Positions 44,276 to 53,504 of a stretch of 64,000 nucleotides of DNA are shown in pieces. Each line of letters begins with the position of its first letter. Within the stretch, counting starts at the first letter, position 1. Position numbers and translations under genes: made by a program. The stretch comes from 13-2-20CM-66-19 sp035632655 (GTDB lineage: Bacteria > Pseudomonadota > Gammaproteobacteria > Steroidobacterales > Steroidobacteraceae): assembly GCA_035632655.1 (NCBI GenBank), contig DASQGK010000146.1, positions 1 to 64,000 of the forward strand, read 5' to 3'. The notes under the pieces are model-generated. The model ran no database searches. It worked only from the letters and a program-made list of their open reading frames with translations, and had not been told where the DNA came from.

Positions 44276-44875
44276 TCAGCCGCGGCGGGCGGCGCGCAGT
44301 CCGTGCTCGGCCGCGCTGGCGTTCCAGACCTGGTCGAATTCCGTGAGGTACTGCTTCGCCGCGAGCGGATTGTTGATGTCGGCGACCCCGTCCCAACTGT
44401 CGGAGCGCAGCCGGTACACGATCGCGCGGTCGTCGGCAATCAGATATGCGGAGGCGCGTTGCGGGGAGTGTGCCGCAACGTAGCGGATGTCGATGCAGCT
44501 CGACAGGCGACGGCCCATGGCGACGAAGCGGTTGCTGTCGCGCATGACCCGCGTCGGCTCGGCGAGCAGGACCCGTACCTTGGAGAAGCTGCGTGTCAGC
44601 ACGAAGTGCTTGATGACCTCGAGGAACGGCGTCTGGTCGTACAGGTCGGGCTCGAGATCGGGCGTATAGATAGAGATGAGCCGCTGCGCGGTCGCGGCAA
44701 TCTCGTTGACGGCAGCGCGGACCTCGGCGAGTGAGGTGAGGACGGTGAGGGTCTCGGCGGAGCCGTGGCGCGAGGTGGCACGGCCGCCGCCGGCGCCCAC
44801 GGACTCGGGTGCATAGCGCGCGTTGGCGAGCTGTGCCCAGCCGTTCTTCAGATCGAGTTCCCCGGAAATTGCCAC
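44276..44875 (-). CDS. DUF7931-like hypothetical protein
   Basis: 199 residues from GTG 44875. There is no signal peptide or membrane segment. The core (residues about 45-185) has a phospholipase-D-like feel: RLISIYTPDLEPDLYDQTPF, then KVRVLLAEPTRVMRDSNRFV, SSCIDIRYV and SAYLIADDRAIVYRL. It lacks an HxK motif, so catalysis is unlikely. I recall similar domains as DUF7931 in gammaproteobacteria, often as a tail on acetyltransferases. It lies between purB and mnmA on the same strand. Confidence 0.6.
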   Translation of the reverse strand: MAISGELDLKNGWAQLANARYAPESVGAGGGRATSRHGSAETLTVLTSLAEVRAAVNEIAATAQRLISIYTPDLEPDLYDQTPFLEVIKHFVLTRSFSKVRVLLAEPTRVMRDSNRFVAMGRRLSSCIDIRYVAAHSPQRASAYLIADDRAIVYRLRSDSWDGVADINNPLAAKQYLTEFDQVWNASAAEHGLRAARRG

Positions 44876-44994
44876 GAGTGGCGCCCACCCTTGACCCGCA
44901 TCGCGTGCAGGCTGCCGGGGATATTAGTGATCCTGCCCGGCATTCCATTGCCGAACAGATCACGGTTTGACCGGGGACCTCAGTTGCAGTAAGT

Positions 44995-45022
44995 CAAAAG
45001 CGCGGCGCAGTTCGCACTTTTG
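44995..45022 (-). terminator. Terminator-like hairpin after purB
   Basis: A 10-base inverted repeat with one mismatch (44995-45004 with 45013-45022, 8-base loop) has an A-run on one side and a T-run on the other. Read along the minus strand it is a GC stem ending CGCGCTTTTG, which could stop purB transcription. The rest of the 209-base gap between purB and the DUF7931-like gene shows no gene. Confidence 0.4.
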
Positions 45023-45084
45023 CAGCGACGTTATGTCGTGTAGCGGCGACAGTCCTGCCGCCCCGCTGCAGGTCGAGCAATCCT

Positions 45085-46467
45085 TCAGATCGCGCGTGCC
45101 AGGGCGGCAGCCAACCCGGTGTAGTCGCCCGGCCGCAGCGCGCGCAGCCGCGATTTCTCCGTGGCCGGCAGCGGCAGGCTCTCGATGAACTCACCGAGCG
45201 CGCGCGCATCGATGGGCCGGCCGCGGGTCAGATCCTTCAACTTCTCGTAACCGCCGGGCTCGCCCGCCGCCCGCAGGGCTGTCTGCACCGCTTCGGCGAG
45301 TACTTCCCAGGCTTCCGCAAGATCGGCCGCCATGCGCGCGGCATCGGGTTCCACCCGCTCGAGGCCGCGACCGAGCGAGGTCCAGGCAATGAGAGTGTGT
45401 GCGAGGGCCACACCGAGATTGCGCAGCACGGTCGAGTCGGTGAGATCGCGCTGCCAGCGCGAGACCGGGAGCTTCTCCGCGAAGTGTCGCAGCAACGCGT
45501 TCGCCACTCCCAGGTTGCCTTCGGCATTCTCGAAGTCGATGGGATTGACCTTGTGCGGCATGGTGGAGGAGCCGACCTCGCCGGCGACCGCGCGCTGGCG
45601 CAGATAGCCGAGCGAGACGTATCCCCACATGTCGCGGCACAGATCGACCAGGATGACGTTGACCGAACCCACGGCATCGCAGTACTCGGCGATCCAGTCG
45701 TGGGGCTCGATCTGCGTGGTGTAGGGGTTGTACTCGAGGCCGAGTGACTCGACGAAGGCGCGCGCAATGGCAGGCCAGTCGAGCGCGGGCAGCGTCCCGA
45801 CGTGCGCGTTGAAGTTGCCGACGGCGCCGTTCCACTTGCCGAGAATGGCGACGGCGGACCAGCGGTTCTGCGCCCGCATCAGCCGGGCGGCAAAGTTCGC
45901 CAGCTCCTTGCCGAGCGTGGTCGGGCTCGCGGCCTGCCCGTGGGTTCGCGCCAGCATCGCGGCGTCCGCGTACCGGTGCGCCAGCTCGGCGAGCTCGTGG
46001 GTGCGCGCCTGCAGCACCGCGAGCAGCACCGGACGGCTGCGCAGCAGCAGCCGCGCGTAGCTCAGGTTGTTGATGTCCTCGGAGGTGCAGCCGAAGTGCA
46101 CGAGCTCGAGAGTGGCGGGGCCGGCGCCTGCAGCGGCGAGCTGCTCCCGCACGTAGTACTCGACGGCTTTGACGTCGTGATTGATCCGCGCCTCGATGGT
46201 CTTCACCGCGGCCGCGGCAGCCGTGTCCGGTGCGGCGGCGAGCTGCTGTGCGCGGGCACGGACCTTCGGGCTGAGCGCGGCGCCGGGCAGCTGCGGCGCC
46301 GCCGCCGCGAGCTGCAGCAGCCACTGCGCCTCGACGGCGACGCGCTCGCGAATCAGCGCCGCTTCGCTCAGCAGGGGGCGTAGTGGGGCGGTGACGGCGG
46401 CATAGCGACCGTCGACGGGCGAGAGTGCGTCGAGGGCGCTCAGAGCGTCGCTGGGACTTCCGCGCAT
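45085..46467 (-). CDS. purB: Adenylosuccinate lyase
   Basis: Removes fumarate in two steps of purine synthesis. 460 residues (E. coli has 456). Fumarase/aspartase superfamily: LSPVDGRYAAVTAPLR at the start, HFGCTSEDINNLSYARLL, ARTHGQAASPTTLGKELANF with the catalytic His, and the signature GSSTMPHKVNPIDFENAEG. ATG 46467 has no ribosome site; a TATGAT hexamer lies 12 bases upstream. Divergent from fumC, another fumarate-releasing superfamily member. Confidence 0.95.
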   Translation of the reverse strand: MRGSPSDALSALDALSPVDGRYAAVTAPLRPLLSEAALIRERVAVEAQWLLQLAAAAPQLPGAALSPKVRARAQQLAAAPDTAAAAAVKTIEARINHDVKAVEYYVREQLAAAGAGPATLELVHFGCTSEDINNLSYARLLLRSRPVLLAVLQARTHELAELAHRYADAAMLARTHGQAASPTTLGKELANFAARLMRAQNRWSAVAILGKWNGAVGNFNAHVGTLPALDWPAIARAFVESLGLEYNPYTTQIEPHDWIAEYCDAVGSVNVILVDLCRDMWGYVSLGYLRQRAVAGEVGSSTMPHKVNPIDFENAEGNLGVANALLRHFAEKLPVSRWQRDLTDSTVLRNLGVALAHTLIAWTSLGRGLERVEPDAARMAADLAEAWEVLAEAVQTALRAAGEPGGYEKLKDLTRGRPIDARALGEFIESLPLPATEKSRLRALRPGDYTGLAAALARAI

Positions 46468-46479
46468 GCGTTACCGGGT

Positions 46480-46485
46480 ATCATA
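46480..46485 (-). promoter_or_regulatory. Putative -10 box of purB
   Basis: TATGAT on the minus strand ends 12 bases before the purB ATG. The predicted leader would be about 5 bases, too short for a ribosome-binding site. Confidence 0.35.
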
Positions 46486-46537
46486 ACGCATACGGCCGTT
46501 CGGCCGGGCGTCGCGGCTGCAACCGCATGTTGATCGG

Positions 46538-46584
46538 CGGGCGCGAGCGCGCCCGACGGGCCTGCCGCCTGGGTCGCAGGCCCG
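46538..46584 (+). promoter_or_regulatory. Two adjacent hairpins in the fumC leader
   Basis: Hairpin 1 is a perfect 8-base stem with a 2-base loop (46538-46545 with 46548-46555). Hairpin 2 is a perfect 9-base stem with a 10-base loop (46557-46565 with 46576-46584). They are separated by one base and end 10 bases before the AGAGGAG ribosome site (46595-46601). There is no T-run, so simple termination is unlikely. Confidence 0.5.
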
Positions 46585-46608
46585 GCCGGCCGACAGAGGA
46601 GTGCACTG

Positions 46609-48012
46609 ATGACGACTTCCTTCCGGGTGGAGCGGGACAGCATGGGCGAGCTCAAGGTGCCCGCGGATGCGCTGTGGGGCGCGCAGACCCAACGTGCAGT
46701 GGAGAATTTCCCCGTGAGCGGGCTCACGATGCCGCGCGGCTTCATCGCAGCGCTCGGCCTGGTCAAGCAGGCGGCGGCGCGCGCCAATCGCGCCCTCGGG
46801 CTGCTCGAGCCGCAGGTGGCGGAGGCGGTGGACGCCGCGGCTGCCGAGGTGGCCGCCGGCAGGCACGATGCGCATTTTCCCATCGATGTCTTCCAGACCG
46901 GATCCGGCACCAGCACCAACATGAACGCCAACGAGGTCATCGCGACCCTCGCCAGCCGCCGTCTGAAGAGCCCGGTGCATCCGAACGACCAGGTGAACAT
47001 GGGGCAGAGCAGCAACGACTCCATTCCAACCGCCATCCACGTGAGCGCCGCGCTCGCGGTGCGCGCGGCGCTGCTGCCGGCGCTGGCGCATCTGCGCCAG
47101 GCGCTCGAGGCGCGCGAGCACGAGCTCTCCGGCACCGTCACCACCGGGCGGACGCACTTGATGGACGCGATGCCGGTGACGCTCGGACAGGAGCTGTCGG
47201 GCTGGCGGACACAGGTCGAGCACGGCAAGGCGCGCGTCGAGGCCGTCGAGCCGCGACTGCTCGCGCTCGCCCAGGGTGGAACGGCGGTCGGCACCGGCAT
47301 CAATGCTCACCCCGAATTCGGCCGGCGCTTCTGCCAGGAGCTCGCCGCGATCACCGGCGTGGCCTTCAGGCCCGCCGCCAACTACTTCGAGGCGCTGTCG
47401 GCGCAGGACACCGCGGTGGAGCTCTCCGGGCAGCTCAAGGTGATCGCCGTGAGCCTGATGAAGATCGCCAACGACCTGCGGCTGATGAACAGCGGACCCC
47501 TCGCGGGCCTCGGCGAGATCTCGCTGCCGGCGCTGCAGGCGGGCAGCAGCATCATGCCGGGAAAAGTGAACCCCGTGATACCCGAGGCCGTGGCCATGGT
47601 GGCGGCGCAGGTCATCGGCAACGATGCCGCGATTACCGTCGCGGGACAGTCGGGCAATTTCCAGCTGAACGTCATGCTGCCGGTGATCGCCCACAACCTG
47701 CTGGGGAGCATCGCGCTGCTCGCCAACGTGTCGCGGCTGCTCGCCGATCGGGCCATCGCCGGCTTCAAGGTGAACTCCGCGCGCATCGCCGAAGCGCTCG
47801 ATCGCAACCCGATCCTGGTGACGGCACTGAATCCGGTGATCGGCTACGAGAAGGGCGCGGCAATCGCCAAGGCGGCCTACGCGCAGGGCCGGCCGATCCG
47901 TGATGTGGCCCGGGAGATGACGCAGCTGTCGGCTGCGGAACTGGCGGGGCTGCTCGACCCGGCGGCGCTGACGCGCGGGGGCATCAAGGGCGGCACGAGC
48001 GGCGGTGGCTGA
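46609..48012 (+). CDS. fumC: Class II fumarate hydratase
   Basis: Iron-free fumarase converting fumarate to malate. 467 residues, the length of E. coli FumC. RVERDSMGELKVPADALWGAQTQRA at the start, GSGTSTNMNANEV, NMGQSSNDSIPTA, GRTHLMDAMPVTLGQE with the catalytic-site His, and the signature GSSIMPGKVNPVIPE. Preceded by a clear AGAGGAG site. It overlaps the NUDIX gene by 8 bases. Confidence 0.96.
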   Translation: MTTSFRVERDSMGELKVPADALWGAQTQRAVENFPVSGLTMPRGFIAALGLVKQAAARANRALGLLEPQVAEAVDAAAAEVAAGRHDAHFPIDVFQTGSGTSTNMNANEVIATLASRRLKSPVHPNDQVNMGQSSNDSIPTAIHVSAALAVRAALLPALAHLRQALEAREHELSGTVTTGRTHLMDAMPVTLGQELSGWRTQVEHGKARVEAVEPRLLALAQGGTAVGTGINAHPEFGRRFCQELAAITGVAFRPAANYFEALSAQDTAVELSGQLKVIAVSLMKIANDLRLMNSGPLAGLGEISLPALQAGSSIMPGKVNPVIPEAVAMVAAQVIGNDAAITVAGQSGNFQLNVMLPVIAHNLLGSIALLANVSRLLADRAIAGFKVNSARIAEALDRNPILVTALNPVIGYEKGAAIAKAAYAQGRPIRDVAREMTQLSAAELAGLLDPAALTRGGIKGGTSGGG

Positions 48013-48706
48013 AGAGGGCGACAGCGCCGCACCCGAGCGCGACTGGGCTGCGATCGTGCGCGAGCGGCTCGCCGGTACCGCTCCGCGCCACGACCCGCAG
48101 GACTGGATCCTGCCGGGCCTGTCGCCCGAGGGCGATCGGATCTATCGCCGCTCGCTTCCGGCGACCCCGGTTGCGGCCGCGGTACTGGTGCCGCTCATCG
48201 AGCGCGAGCGGCCGACCGTTCTGCTCACCGAGCGCGCGCCCGGCCTGCGCACTCACGCCGGGCAGGTGAGCTTCCCGGGTGGACACGTCGAGGGGAGCGA
48301 TCTGAGCCCGGCAGCCGCCGCCTTGCGCGAGACACGCGAGGAGATCGGCCTGCCGGAGCGGCTGGTGTCGGTGGCCGGCTTCCTGCCCGATCACATCGTC
48401 ATCACCGGCTTTCGCATCACGCCGGTGGTGGGCTTCGTGCAGCCGGGGTTTGAGCTGCGGCTCGACCGCACCGAAGTACAGGGCACCTTCGAGGTGCCGC
48501 TCGACTATATATTCAATGCCGCGAACTTCCGTTGGGAGCGCCGACGGTTGATCCGCAGCGGCGAGGAGGTCGAGTTCTGCGACATTCCGTTCGCGGGACG
48601 CACCATCTGGGGTGCCACCGCCGGCATGCTGCTGACGCTCTACCGACTGTGCGTCGGACCGCTGCCCTTCGGGCGAGCGCCAGGCGGCGGACGGGAACCG
48701 GCATGA
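48005..48706 (+). CDS. NUDIX hydrolase, CoA pyrophosphatase type
   Basis: Probably hydrolyses CoA or related nucleoside diphosphates to house-clean cofactors. 233 residues, GTG start. The NUDIX helix is seen as AAALRETREEIGLPERLV, with the CoA-type prefix THAGQVSFPGGHVE. The early Glu of the classic box is not at its usual spot, as in CoA-type members with Asp nearby. It overlaps mazG by ATGA, forming a small house-cleaning unit. Confidence 0.82.
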   Translation: MAEEGDSAAPERDWAAIVRERLAGTAPRHDPQDWILPGLSPEGDRIYRRSLPATPVAAAVLVPLIERERPTVLLTERAPGLRTHAGQVSFPGGHVEGSDLSPAAAALRETREEIGLPERLVSVAGFLPDHIVITGFRITPVVGFVQPGFELRLDRTEVQGTFEVPLDYIFNAANFRWERRRLIRSGEEVEFCDIPFAGRTIWGATAGMLLTLYRLCVGPLPFGRAPGGGREPA

Positions 48707-49512
48707 GCGACCCCCGACAGGCGCTCGGGGAGCTGCTGGCACTCATGGCCCGGCTGCGGGATCCCACGCGCGGCTGCCCATGGGATCGCGAGCAGACCTT
48801 CCGCAGCATCGCGCCCTACACCATAGAAGAAGCCTACGAGGTGGCCGACGCGATCGAGCGCGACGACCGCGGGCAGCTGCGCGAGGAGCTCGGCGATCTC
48901 CTGTTCCAGGTGGTATTCCACGCGCGCATGGCGGAGGAGCGTGGCTGGTTCGGTTTCGCGGAGGTGGCCGAGTCCATTCACGCCAAGCTCGTGCGCCGCC
49001 ATCCGCACGTATTTGCCGGGGCGGCCACCGAGGCGCACGAGCTGCCACGCGAGTGGGAGGCGCAGAAAGCCCGCGAGCGCGCGGCGGCCGCCGCCGACGG
49101 GGCAGGGGCGCTCGCGGGAGTGCCGCGGGCACTGCCGGCTTTGATGCGCGCCGCGAAGCTCGGCAGGCGTGCGGCGCGCGTCGGCTTCGACTGGCCCGAG
49201 GCCGCCGCGGTGCGCGCCAAGATCGATGAAGAGCTCGCCGAGCTCGACGCCGCGCAGGCAGCCGCAGCGGCGCCGGCGGCCGCACACCAGGCCGTCGCGG
49301 AGGAGCTCGGCGACCTGCTGTTCTCGATCGTAAACCTGGGCCGCCACCTGCAGATCGACGCCGAGGAGGCGCTGCGTGCCGCCAACACCAAGTTCGAGAC
49401 CCGCTTCAGCCGCATGGAGTCGCTGGCGCGGGAGCGCGGGCTGACGCTCGAGCGGCTCACGGCGCACCAGTGGGACGAGCTTTGGACGGAGGCGAAGCTG
49501 AACGCCCGCTGA
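48703..49512 (+). CDS. mazG: Nucleoside triphosphate pyrophosphohydrolase MazG
   Basis: Degrades NTPs to NMP and pyrophosphate; limits ppGpp or removes abnormal nucleotides (family knowledge). 269 residues from ATG 48703. Two all-alpha MazG domains: the N-terminal one has EEAYEVADAIERDD and EELGDLLFQVVFHARM; the C-terminal one has KIDEELAELDAA and EELGDLLFSIVNLGRHL. GCPWDREQTFRSIAPYTIEE is the usual start. Confidence 0.94.
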   Translation: MSDPRQALGELLALMARLRDPTRGCPWDREQTFRSIAPYTIEEAYEVADAIERDDRGQLREELGDLLFQVVFHARMAEERGWFGFAEVAESIHAKLVRRHPHVFAGAATEAHELPREWEAQKARERAAAAADGAGALAGVPRALPALMRAAKLGRRAARVGFDWPEAAAVRAKIDEELAELDAAQAAAAAPAAAHQAVAEELGDLLFSIVNLGRHLQIDAEEALRAANTKFETRFSRMESLARERGLTLERLTAHQWDELWTEAKLNAR

Positions 49513-49571
49513 AGCAGCCGCAGACGTTGTCCGAGGTGCCCGGCGGGGAGCGGATGCGTTACGCTGCAGAC

Positions 49572-49865
49572 ATGAAGCTGCAACGACTGATCCCGGCTGC
49601 AGCCCTGTTGCTTGCAGGCGGCGCAGCCGCCGCTCATCCCGCGCCTGCGGCCGGCAGCCCGCCGGCTCCCACCGCGCTCGCTGCAGCGTCGCTGACCATG
49701 GATGAGGCGGTGAGAATGACCGAGCAGCGCTACCACGCGCGGGTGGTGAAGGCCGAGACGCAGCGCGACAACGGACACGTGTTCTATGTATTACGGCTGC
49801 TGGACGAGGCGGGCCGCGTATGGACGGTGCGCGTCGATGCCGTGAGCGGCGCCGTTTCGCAGTAG
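49572..49865 (+). CDS. Exported PepSY-domain protein
   Basis: 97 residues from ATG 49572. Signal peptide about 1-24 (KLQRLIPAAALLLAGGAAAA), then a Pro/Ala linker and one PepSY domain from about residue 45 (LTMDEAVRMTEQRYHARVVK, VWTVRVDAVSGAV). Such small PepSY proteins often precede PhoPQ-like two-component genes and may tune the sensor in the periplasm (association knowledge). It lies 17 bases before the response regulator. Confidence 0.82.
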   Translation: MKLQRLIPAAALLLAGGAAAAHPAPAAGSPPAPTALAAASLTMDEAVRMTEQRYHARVVKAETQRDNGHVFYVLRLLDEAGRVWTVRVDAVSGAVSQ

Positions 49866-49882
49866 CATCCGCGGGAACAGCC

Positions 49883-50569
49883 ATGCGCGTACTGGTGGTC
49901 GAGGACGAGGCGGCGCTGCGCGAGACTCTGCGCACGCGCCTGGTCGAGGCGGGATTCACGGTCGACCAGGCGGCCGACGGCAACGAGGCGCTGTTTGCCG
50001 GCACCGAGTACCCGCTCGATGTCGCCATCGTCGACCTCGGGCTGCCGGGAGTCTCGGGGCTCGAGGTGATCCGCAGGCTGCGGGCCGCGCGCAAGACCTA
50101 TCCCATCCTGATCCTGACGGCGCGCGATAACTGGCAGGACAAGGTCGAGGGGCTGCAGGCCGGGGCCGATGACTACGTGGCGAAGCCCTTTCACTTCGAG
50201 GAGGTACTGGCGCGCGTCCAGGCGCTGCTGCGCCGCGCGGGCGGCTGGGCCAGCCCGCTGCTGCAGTGCGGCCCGGTGGTGCTCGACACCCGCGCGCAAA
50301 CCGTGCAGGTGAGCGGCTCGGCCGTCGAGCTGACCACCTTCGAGTACCGGATTCTCGAGCATCTGATGCTGCGCGCCGGCGATGTCATCTCCAAGGCGGA
50401 GCTCACCGAGCGTCTCTACGATCAGGACTTCGAGCGCGACAGCAACGTCATCGAGGTGCTGGTAGGGCGGCTGCGGCGCAAGCTCGATCCGCAGGAGCAG
50501 CTGCATCCGATCGAGACCCTGCGCGGGCGCGGCTACCGGTTCGCGCTGGCGCGTGCCCCGACACCCTGA
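49883..50569 (+). CDS. OmpR/PhoP-family response regulator
   Basis: 228 residues from ATG 49883. Receiver domain 1-115 (VVEDEAALRETL; phospho-acceptor Asp51 in AIVDLGLPGVSG; Thr in LILTARD; Lys in YVAKPFHFEEVLAR). Winged-helix DNA-binding domain 130-225 (ELTTFEYRILEHLMLRAGDVIS, RGRGYRF). Order and sequence resemble PhoP. It is followed 15 bases later by its sensor kinase. Confidence 0.9.
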   Translation: MRVLVVEDEAALRETLRTRLVEAGFTVDQAADGNEALFAGTEYPLDVAIVDLGLPGVSGLEVIRRLRAARKTYPILILTARDNWQDKVEGLQAGADDYVAKPFHFEEVLARVQALLRRAGGWASPLLQCGPVVLDTRAQTVQVSGSAVELTTFEYRILEHLMLRAGDVISKAELTERLYDQDFERDSNVIEVLVGRLRRKLDPQEQLHPIETLRGRGYRFALARAPTP

Positions 50570-50584
50570 CGGGTGCACGGCACC

Positions 50585-51925
50585 ATGCATTCACTCAGCC
50601 GGCGGCTGCTCGTCTCGGTGTCGGTGCCGCTGGCGCTGTTCTCGGGCGGCATGATGTGGGTGCTCGACACCGGCTTTCGCGCCCTGTCCGAGCGCTCCCT
50701 CGAGAAGGTGCTGGATTCGCAGATGGTGGCGCTGATCGCCGCGGCCGAGCCGCAGCCGAACGGCGGCTACGCGCCGGCCCCCAACGCGCTCGACTCGCGC
50801 TTCGAGACGCCGCGCTCGGGTCTTTACTCCCAGATCCGCTCGCTCCATCACGTGTGGCGCTCGCCCTCGACGGCCGGCCTGCCCAGCGACTTCGGGCCGC
50901 TGCTGCGACGGGGCGAGCGCAGCGTCACGGAGGCCGTCTTCGGGCACAACCGCGTCGCGATCGAGAGCCGCGCCATCCAGTTCCAGGATGATCCGGAGGA
51001 GCCGAACGGACTGACCTTCTCGGTGGCCGTGAGCCTGAGCCCCTACGAGGAGCAACTGGCGCGCTTCCGCCAGGAGATGCTCGGCTGGTTCGCGGGGCTG
51101 ATGGCGCTGCTGCTGGTGGTGCTGGCGGCGCTGCTGCGCTGGGTGCTCGCGCCGGTTCGGCGCATGGAACGGGAAATTCACGAGGTGGAAGCGGGGCGCA
51201 CCGATACCATCGGAGCCGGCTACCCGCGTGAGCTCTCCGGCGTTGCGAAGAATCTCAACGCCCTGCTCGCCGGCGAGCGCAAGCGCGTGGTGCGCTATCG
51301 CGACACCCTTGGCAACCTCGCGCACAGCCTGAAGACGCCGCTCGCGGTGATGCGCGCGAGCCTCCCGCGCGAGGCGCAGACGGGAACCATCGGCACCGAG
51401 ATCGGCAAGATGACGGGGATCATCGAGCATCAGCTGAAGCGCGCGGCGGCTTCGGGCGGGGCGCTGATCGGACAGGCGCCGGTCGATGTGGGGCAGGTCG
51501 CCGTCGAGCTGCGCGCAGCGCTGTTGCGGGTTTACGGCGGCAAGGATCTGTCGCTCGAGCTGAGCATCGCACCCGAGAGCCTGTTCGTCGGCGACCGGGG
51601 CGATCTCACCGAGCTGCTGGGGAATCTCCTCGACAACGCATGCAAGTGGTGCCACAGCCGCGCGAGGCTCTCGGCACGCACCGATCTCGACGCCGGGCCA
51701 CGCGAGCGGCTCGTCGTCACCGTCGAGGATGATGGCCCCGGCATCCCGGAGGCGGACCGGCCGCGGGTGCTGCAGAGGGGCGTGCGCGCCGACGAGACGG
51801 TGCCGGGGCACGGGCTCGGGCTCGCGATGGTGCGCGACACCGTCGGGCTCTACGGCGGGCAGCTCGAGGTGGACGAGTCGCCACTCGGCGGCGCGCGCTT
51901 CACCGTACGGCTGCCGGGGAAATAG
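50585..51925 (+). CDS. PhoQ-like sensor histidine kinase
   Basis: 446 residues from ATG 50585; an in-frame GTG at 50573 is an alternative. Membrane segments at about residues 5-27 and 167-190 flank a periplasmic sensor domain of about 130 residues. A HAMP linker follows; the phospho-acceptor is His247 in LAHSLKTPLAVMRA, typical of PhoQ. ATP-binding boxes are LLGNLLDNACKW, VEDDGPGIPEADR and GHGLGLAMVRD. The signal is unknown; PhoQ relatives sense divalent cations or peptides. Confidence 0.88.
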   Translation: MHSLSRRLLVSVSVPLALFSGGMMWVLDTGFRALSERSLEKVLDSQMVALIAAAEPQPNGGYAPAPNALDSRFETPRSGLYSQIRSLHHVWRSPSTAGLPSDFGPLLRRGERSVTEAVFGHNRVAIESRAIQFQDDPEEPNGLTFSVAVSLSPYEEQLARFRQEMLGWFAGLMALLLVVLAALLRWVLAPVRRMEREIHEVEAGRTDTIGAGYPRELSGVAKNLNALLAGERKRVVRYRDTLGNLAHSLKTPLAVMRASLPREAQTGTIGTEIGKMTGIIEHQLKRAAASGGALIGQAPVDVGQVAVELRAALLRVYGGKDLSLELSIAPESLFVGDRGDLTELLGNLLDNACKWCHSRARLSARTDLDAGPRERLVVTVEDDGPGIPEADRPRVLQRGVRADETVPGHGLGLAMVRDTVGLYGGQLEVDESPLGGARFTVRLPGK

Positions 51926-51965
51926 CCGAGGGCGCTCTGCGCCTCGCCCCCGTGCCTGGGTCCGG

Positions 51966-53504
51966 CTACTCGACCTTGAACTCGATTCCCTGGGCCAGCG
52001 GCAGCTCGCGGCTCCAGTTGACGGTGTTGGTCTGGCGGCGCATGTAGGCTTTCCAGGCATCCGACCCCGACTCACGTCCCCCGCCGGTGTCCTTCTCTCC
52101 GCCGAAGGCGCCGCCGATCTCGGCGCCCGAGGTACCGATGTTCACGTTGGCAATGCCGCAATCGCTGCCGGCGGCCGACAGGAACGTTTCTGCGCTCTGC
52201 AGGCGGTCGGTGAAGATCGCCGAGGAGAGGCCGTGCGCCGAGGCATTCTGCGCAGCGATGGCATCGCCGAGGGAATCCACCGGAATGAGATACAGCACCG
52301 GCGCGAAAGTCTCGGTTTGCACGATCGGCCAGTCGTTGCGGGCACGCACGATCGCCGGCTCGACGAAGTGGCCGGCGCGCTCGAGCACCTTGCCGCCGCA
52401 CAGTACCTCGCCGCCGGCGGCGCGCGCCGCATCGAGCGCCGCCCTGAAGCTCTCCACCGCTTTGCCGTCGATCAGCGGACCCATGAGGGTGCCGGGGTCG
52501 AGCGGATCGCCGATTTGCACCTGCCGGTAGGCGTGCACCAGACGCTTCTCGAGTTCGGCGGCGATCGACTTGTGTACCAGCACGCGGCGCGTGCTGGTAC
52601 AGCGCTGCCCGGCCGTGCCGACCGCGCCGAACACGATCGAGGGAACCGCCAGATCGAGGTTGGCGGTCTCGTCGACGACGATGGCGTTGTTGCCGCCGAG
52701 CTCGAGCAGGCTCTTGCCGAGCCGCGCAGCGACGCGTTCGCCGACCTTGCGGCCCACCTCGGTGGAGCCGGTGAAGGAGATCAGCCCGACCCGGCGGTCT
52801 TCGACGAAACGCGTGGCGAGGCCGGTGCCGCCGTCGATGAACATCTGGAAGATGGGCGGGAGCTTTGCCGTCTCCATGACGCGGTTGCACAGGTGCTGTA
52901 CGGCGAGCGCACTCAGGGGCGTCTTGTGGGAGGGCTTCCACACGCACGCGTTGCCGCAGATCGCACCGAGCAGCGCGTTCCACGACCAGACCGCCACCGG
53001 AAAATTGAAGGCGGAGATGATGCCGACGACCCCGAGCGGATGCCACTGCTCGTACATGCGGTGGCGCGGACGCTCGGAGTGCATCGAGAGGCCGTAGAGC
53101 ATGCGCGACTGCCCGATGGCGAAGTCGGCGATGTCGATCATCTCCTGCACCTCGCCGAGCCCCTCGGCGAGGATCTTGCCGTTCTCGAGCGATACCAGGG
53201 TGCCGAGGTCGGTCTTGTGCGCGCGCAGCTCCTCGCCGAGGAGGCGCGCCGCCTCGCCGCGCTTGGGCGCCGGCACATCGCGCCAGGCAGCGGCTGCCTG
53301 ACTCGCGCTCGCGAGAACGTCCTCGTAGTCGGCGTCCGTGGCCGGGCGCACCTGGGCGATCAGGGTGCCGGTGGCCGGATTCTTCACGTTGAGAAGGGTT
53401 GCTGCCGTGCTCTTCGACCACCCGCGCGTACCCGACCAGGCGCCGGGGTTGACGGCCGCGAGGCCGAGTCGCGCGAGCAGGGCGCTGACGTCGATGGTGC
53501 TCAT
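51966..53504 (-). CDS. Aldehyde dehydrogenase of the ALDH7 / aminoadipate-semialdehyde group
   Basis: Probably oxidises alpha-aminoadipate semialdehyde (piperideine-6-carboxylate) in lysine breakdown. 512 residues. Catalytic Cys is in FGAVGTAGQRCTSTRRV, general-base Glu in SLLELGGNNAIVV, and the NAD region is VVGIISAFNFPVAVWSWN. The antiquitin-like segment GTSGAEIGGAFGGEKDTGGGRESGSDAWKAYMRR supports ALDH7 (read in two overlapping parts). It overlaps the saccharopine dehydrogenase-like gene by ATGA, which strengthens the lysine call. Confidence 0.85.
   Translation of the reverse strand: MSTIDVSALLARLGLAAVNPGAWSGTRGWSKSTAATLLNVKNPATGTLIAQVRPATDADYEDVLASASQAAAAWRDVPAPKRGEAARLLGEELRAHKTDLGTLVSLENGKILAEGLGEVQEMIDIADFAIGQSRMLYGLSMHSERPRHRMYEQWHPLGVVGIISAFNFPVAVWSWNALLGAICGNACVWKPSHKTPLSALAVQHLCNRVMETAKLPPIFQMFIDGGTGLATRFVEDRRVGLISFTGSTEVGRKVGERVAARLGKSLLELGGNNAIVVDETANLDLAVPSIVFGAVGTAGQRCTSTRRVLVHKSIAAELEKRLVHAYRQVQIGDPLDPGTLMGPLIDGKAVESFRAALDAARAAGGEVLCGGKVLERAGHFVEPAIVRARNDWPIVQTETFAPVLYLIPVDSLGDAIAAQNASAHGLSSAIFTDRLQSAETFLSAAGSDCGIANVNIGTSGAEIGGAFGGEKDTGGGRESGSDAWKAYMRRQTNTVNWSRELPLAQGIEFKVE

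Noticed and set aside
40699..44346. A 1215-codon open frame on the plus strand opposite acnA and mnmA
   Set aside because: It is a GC-driven shadow frame: the minus strand encodes clear aconitase, intein and MnmA motifs, while this translation is Arg/Gly/Ala/His-rich with no family motif.
51928..51949. Bulged GC hairpin between the sensor kinase and ALDH7 genes
   Set aside because: Possible two-way terminator, but it has a bulge and no T-run; too weak to list.
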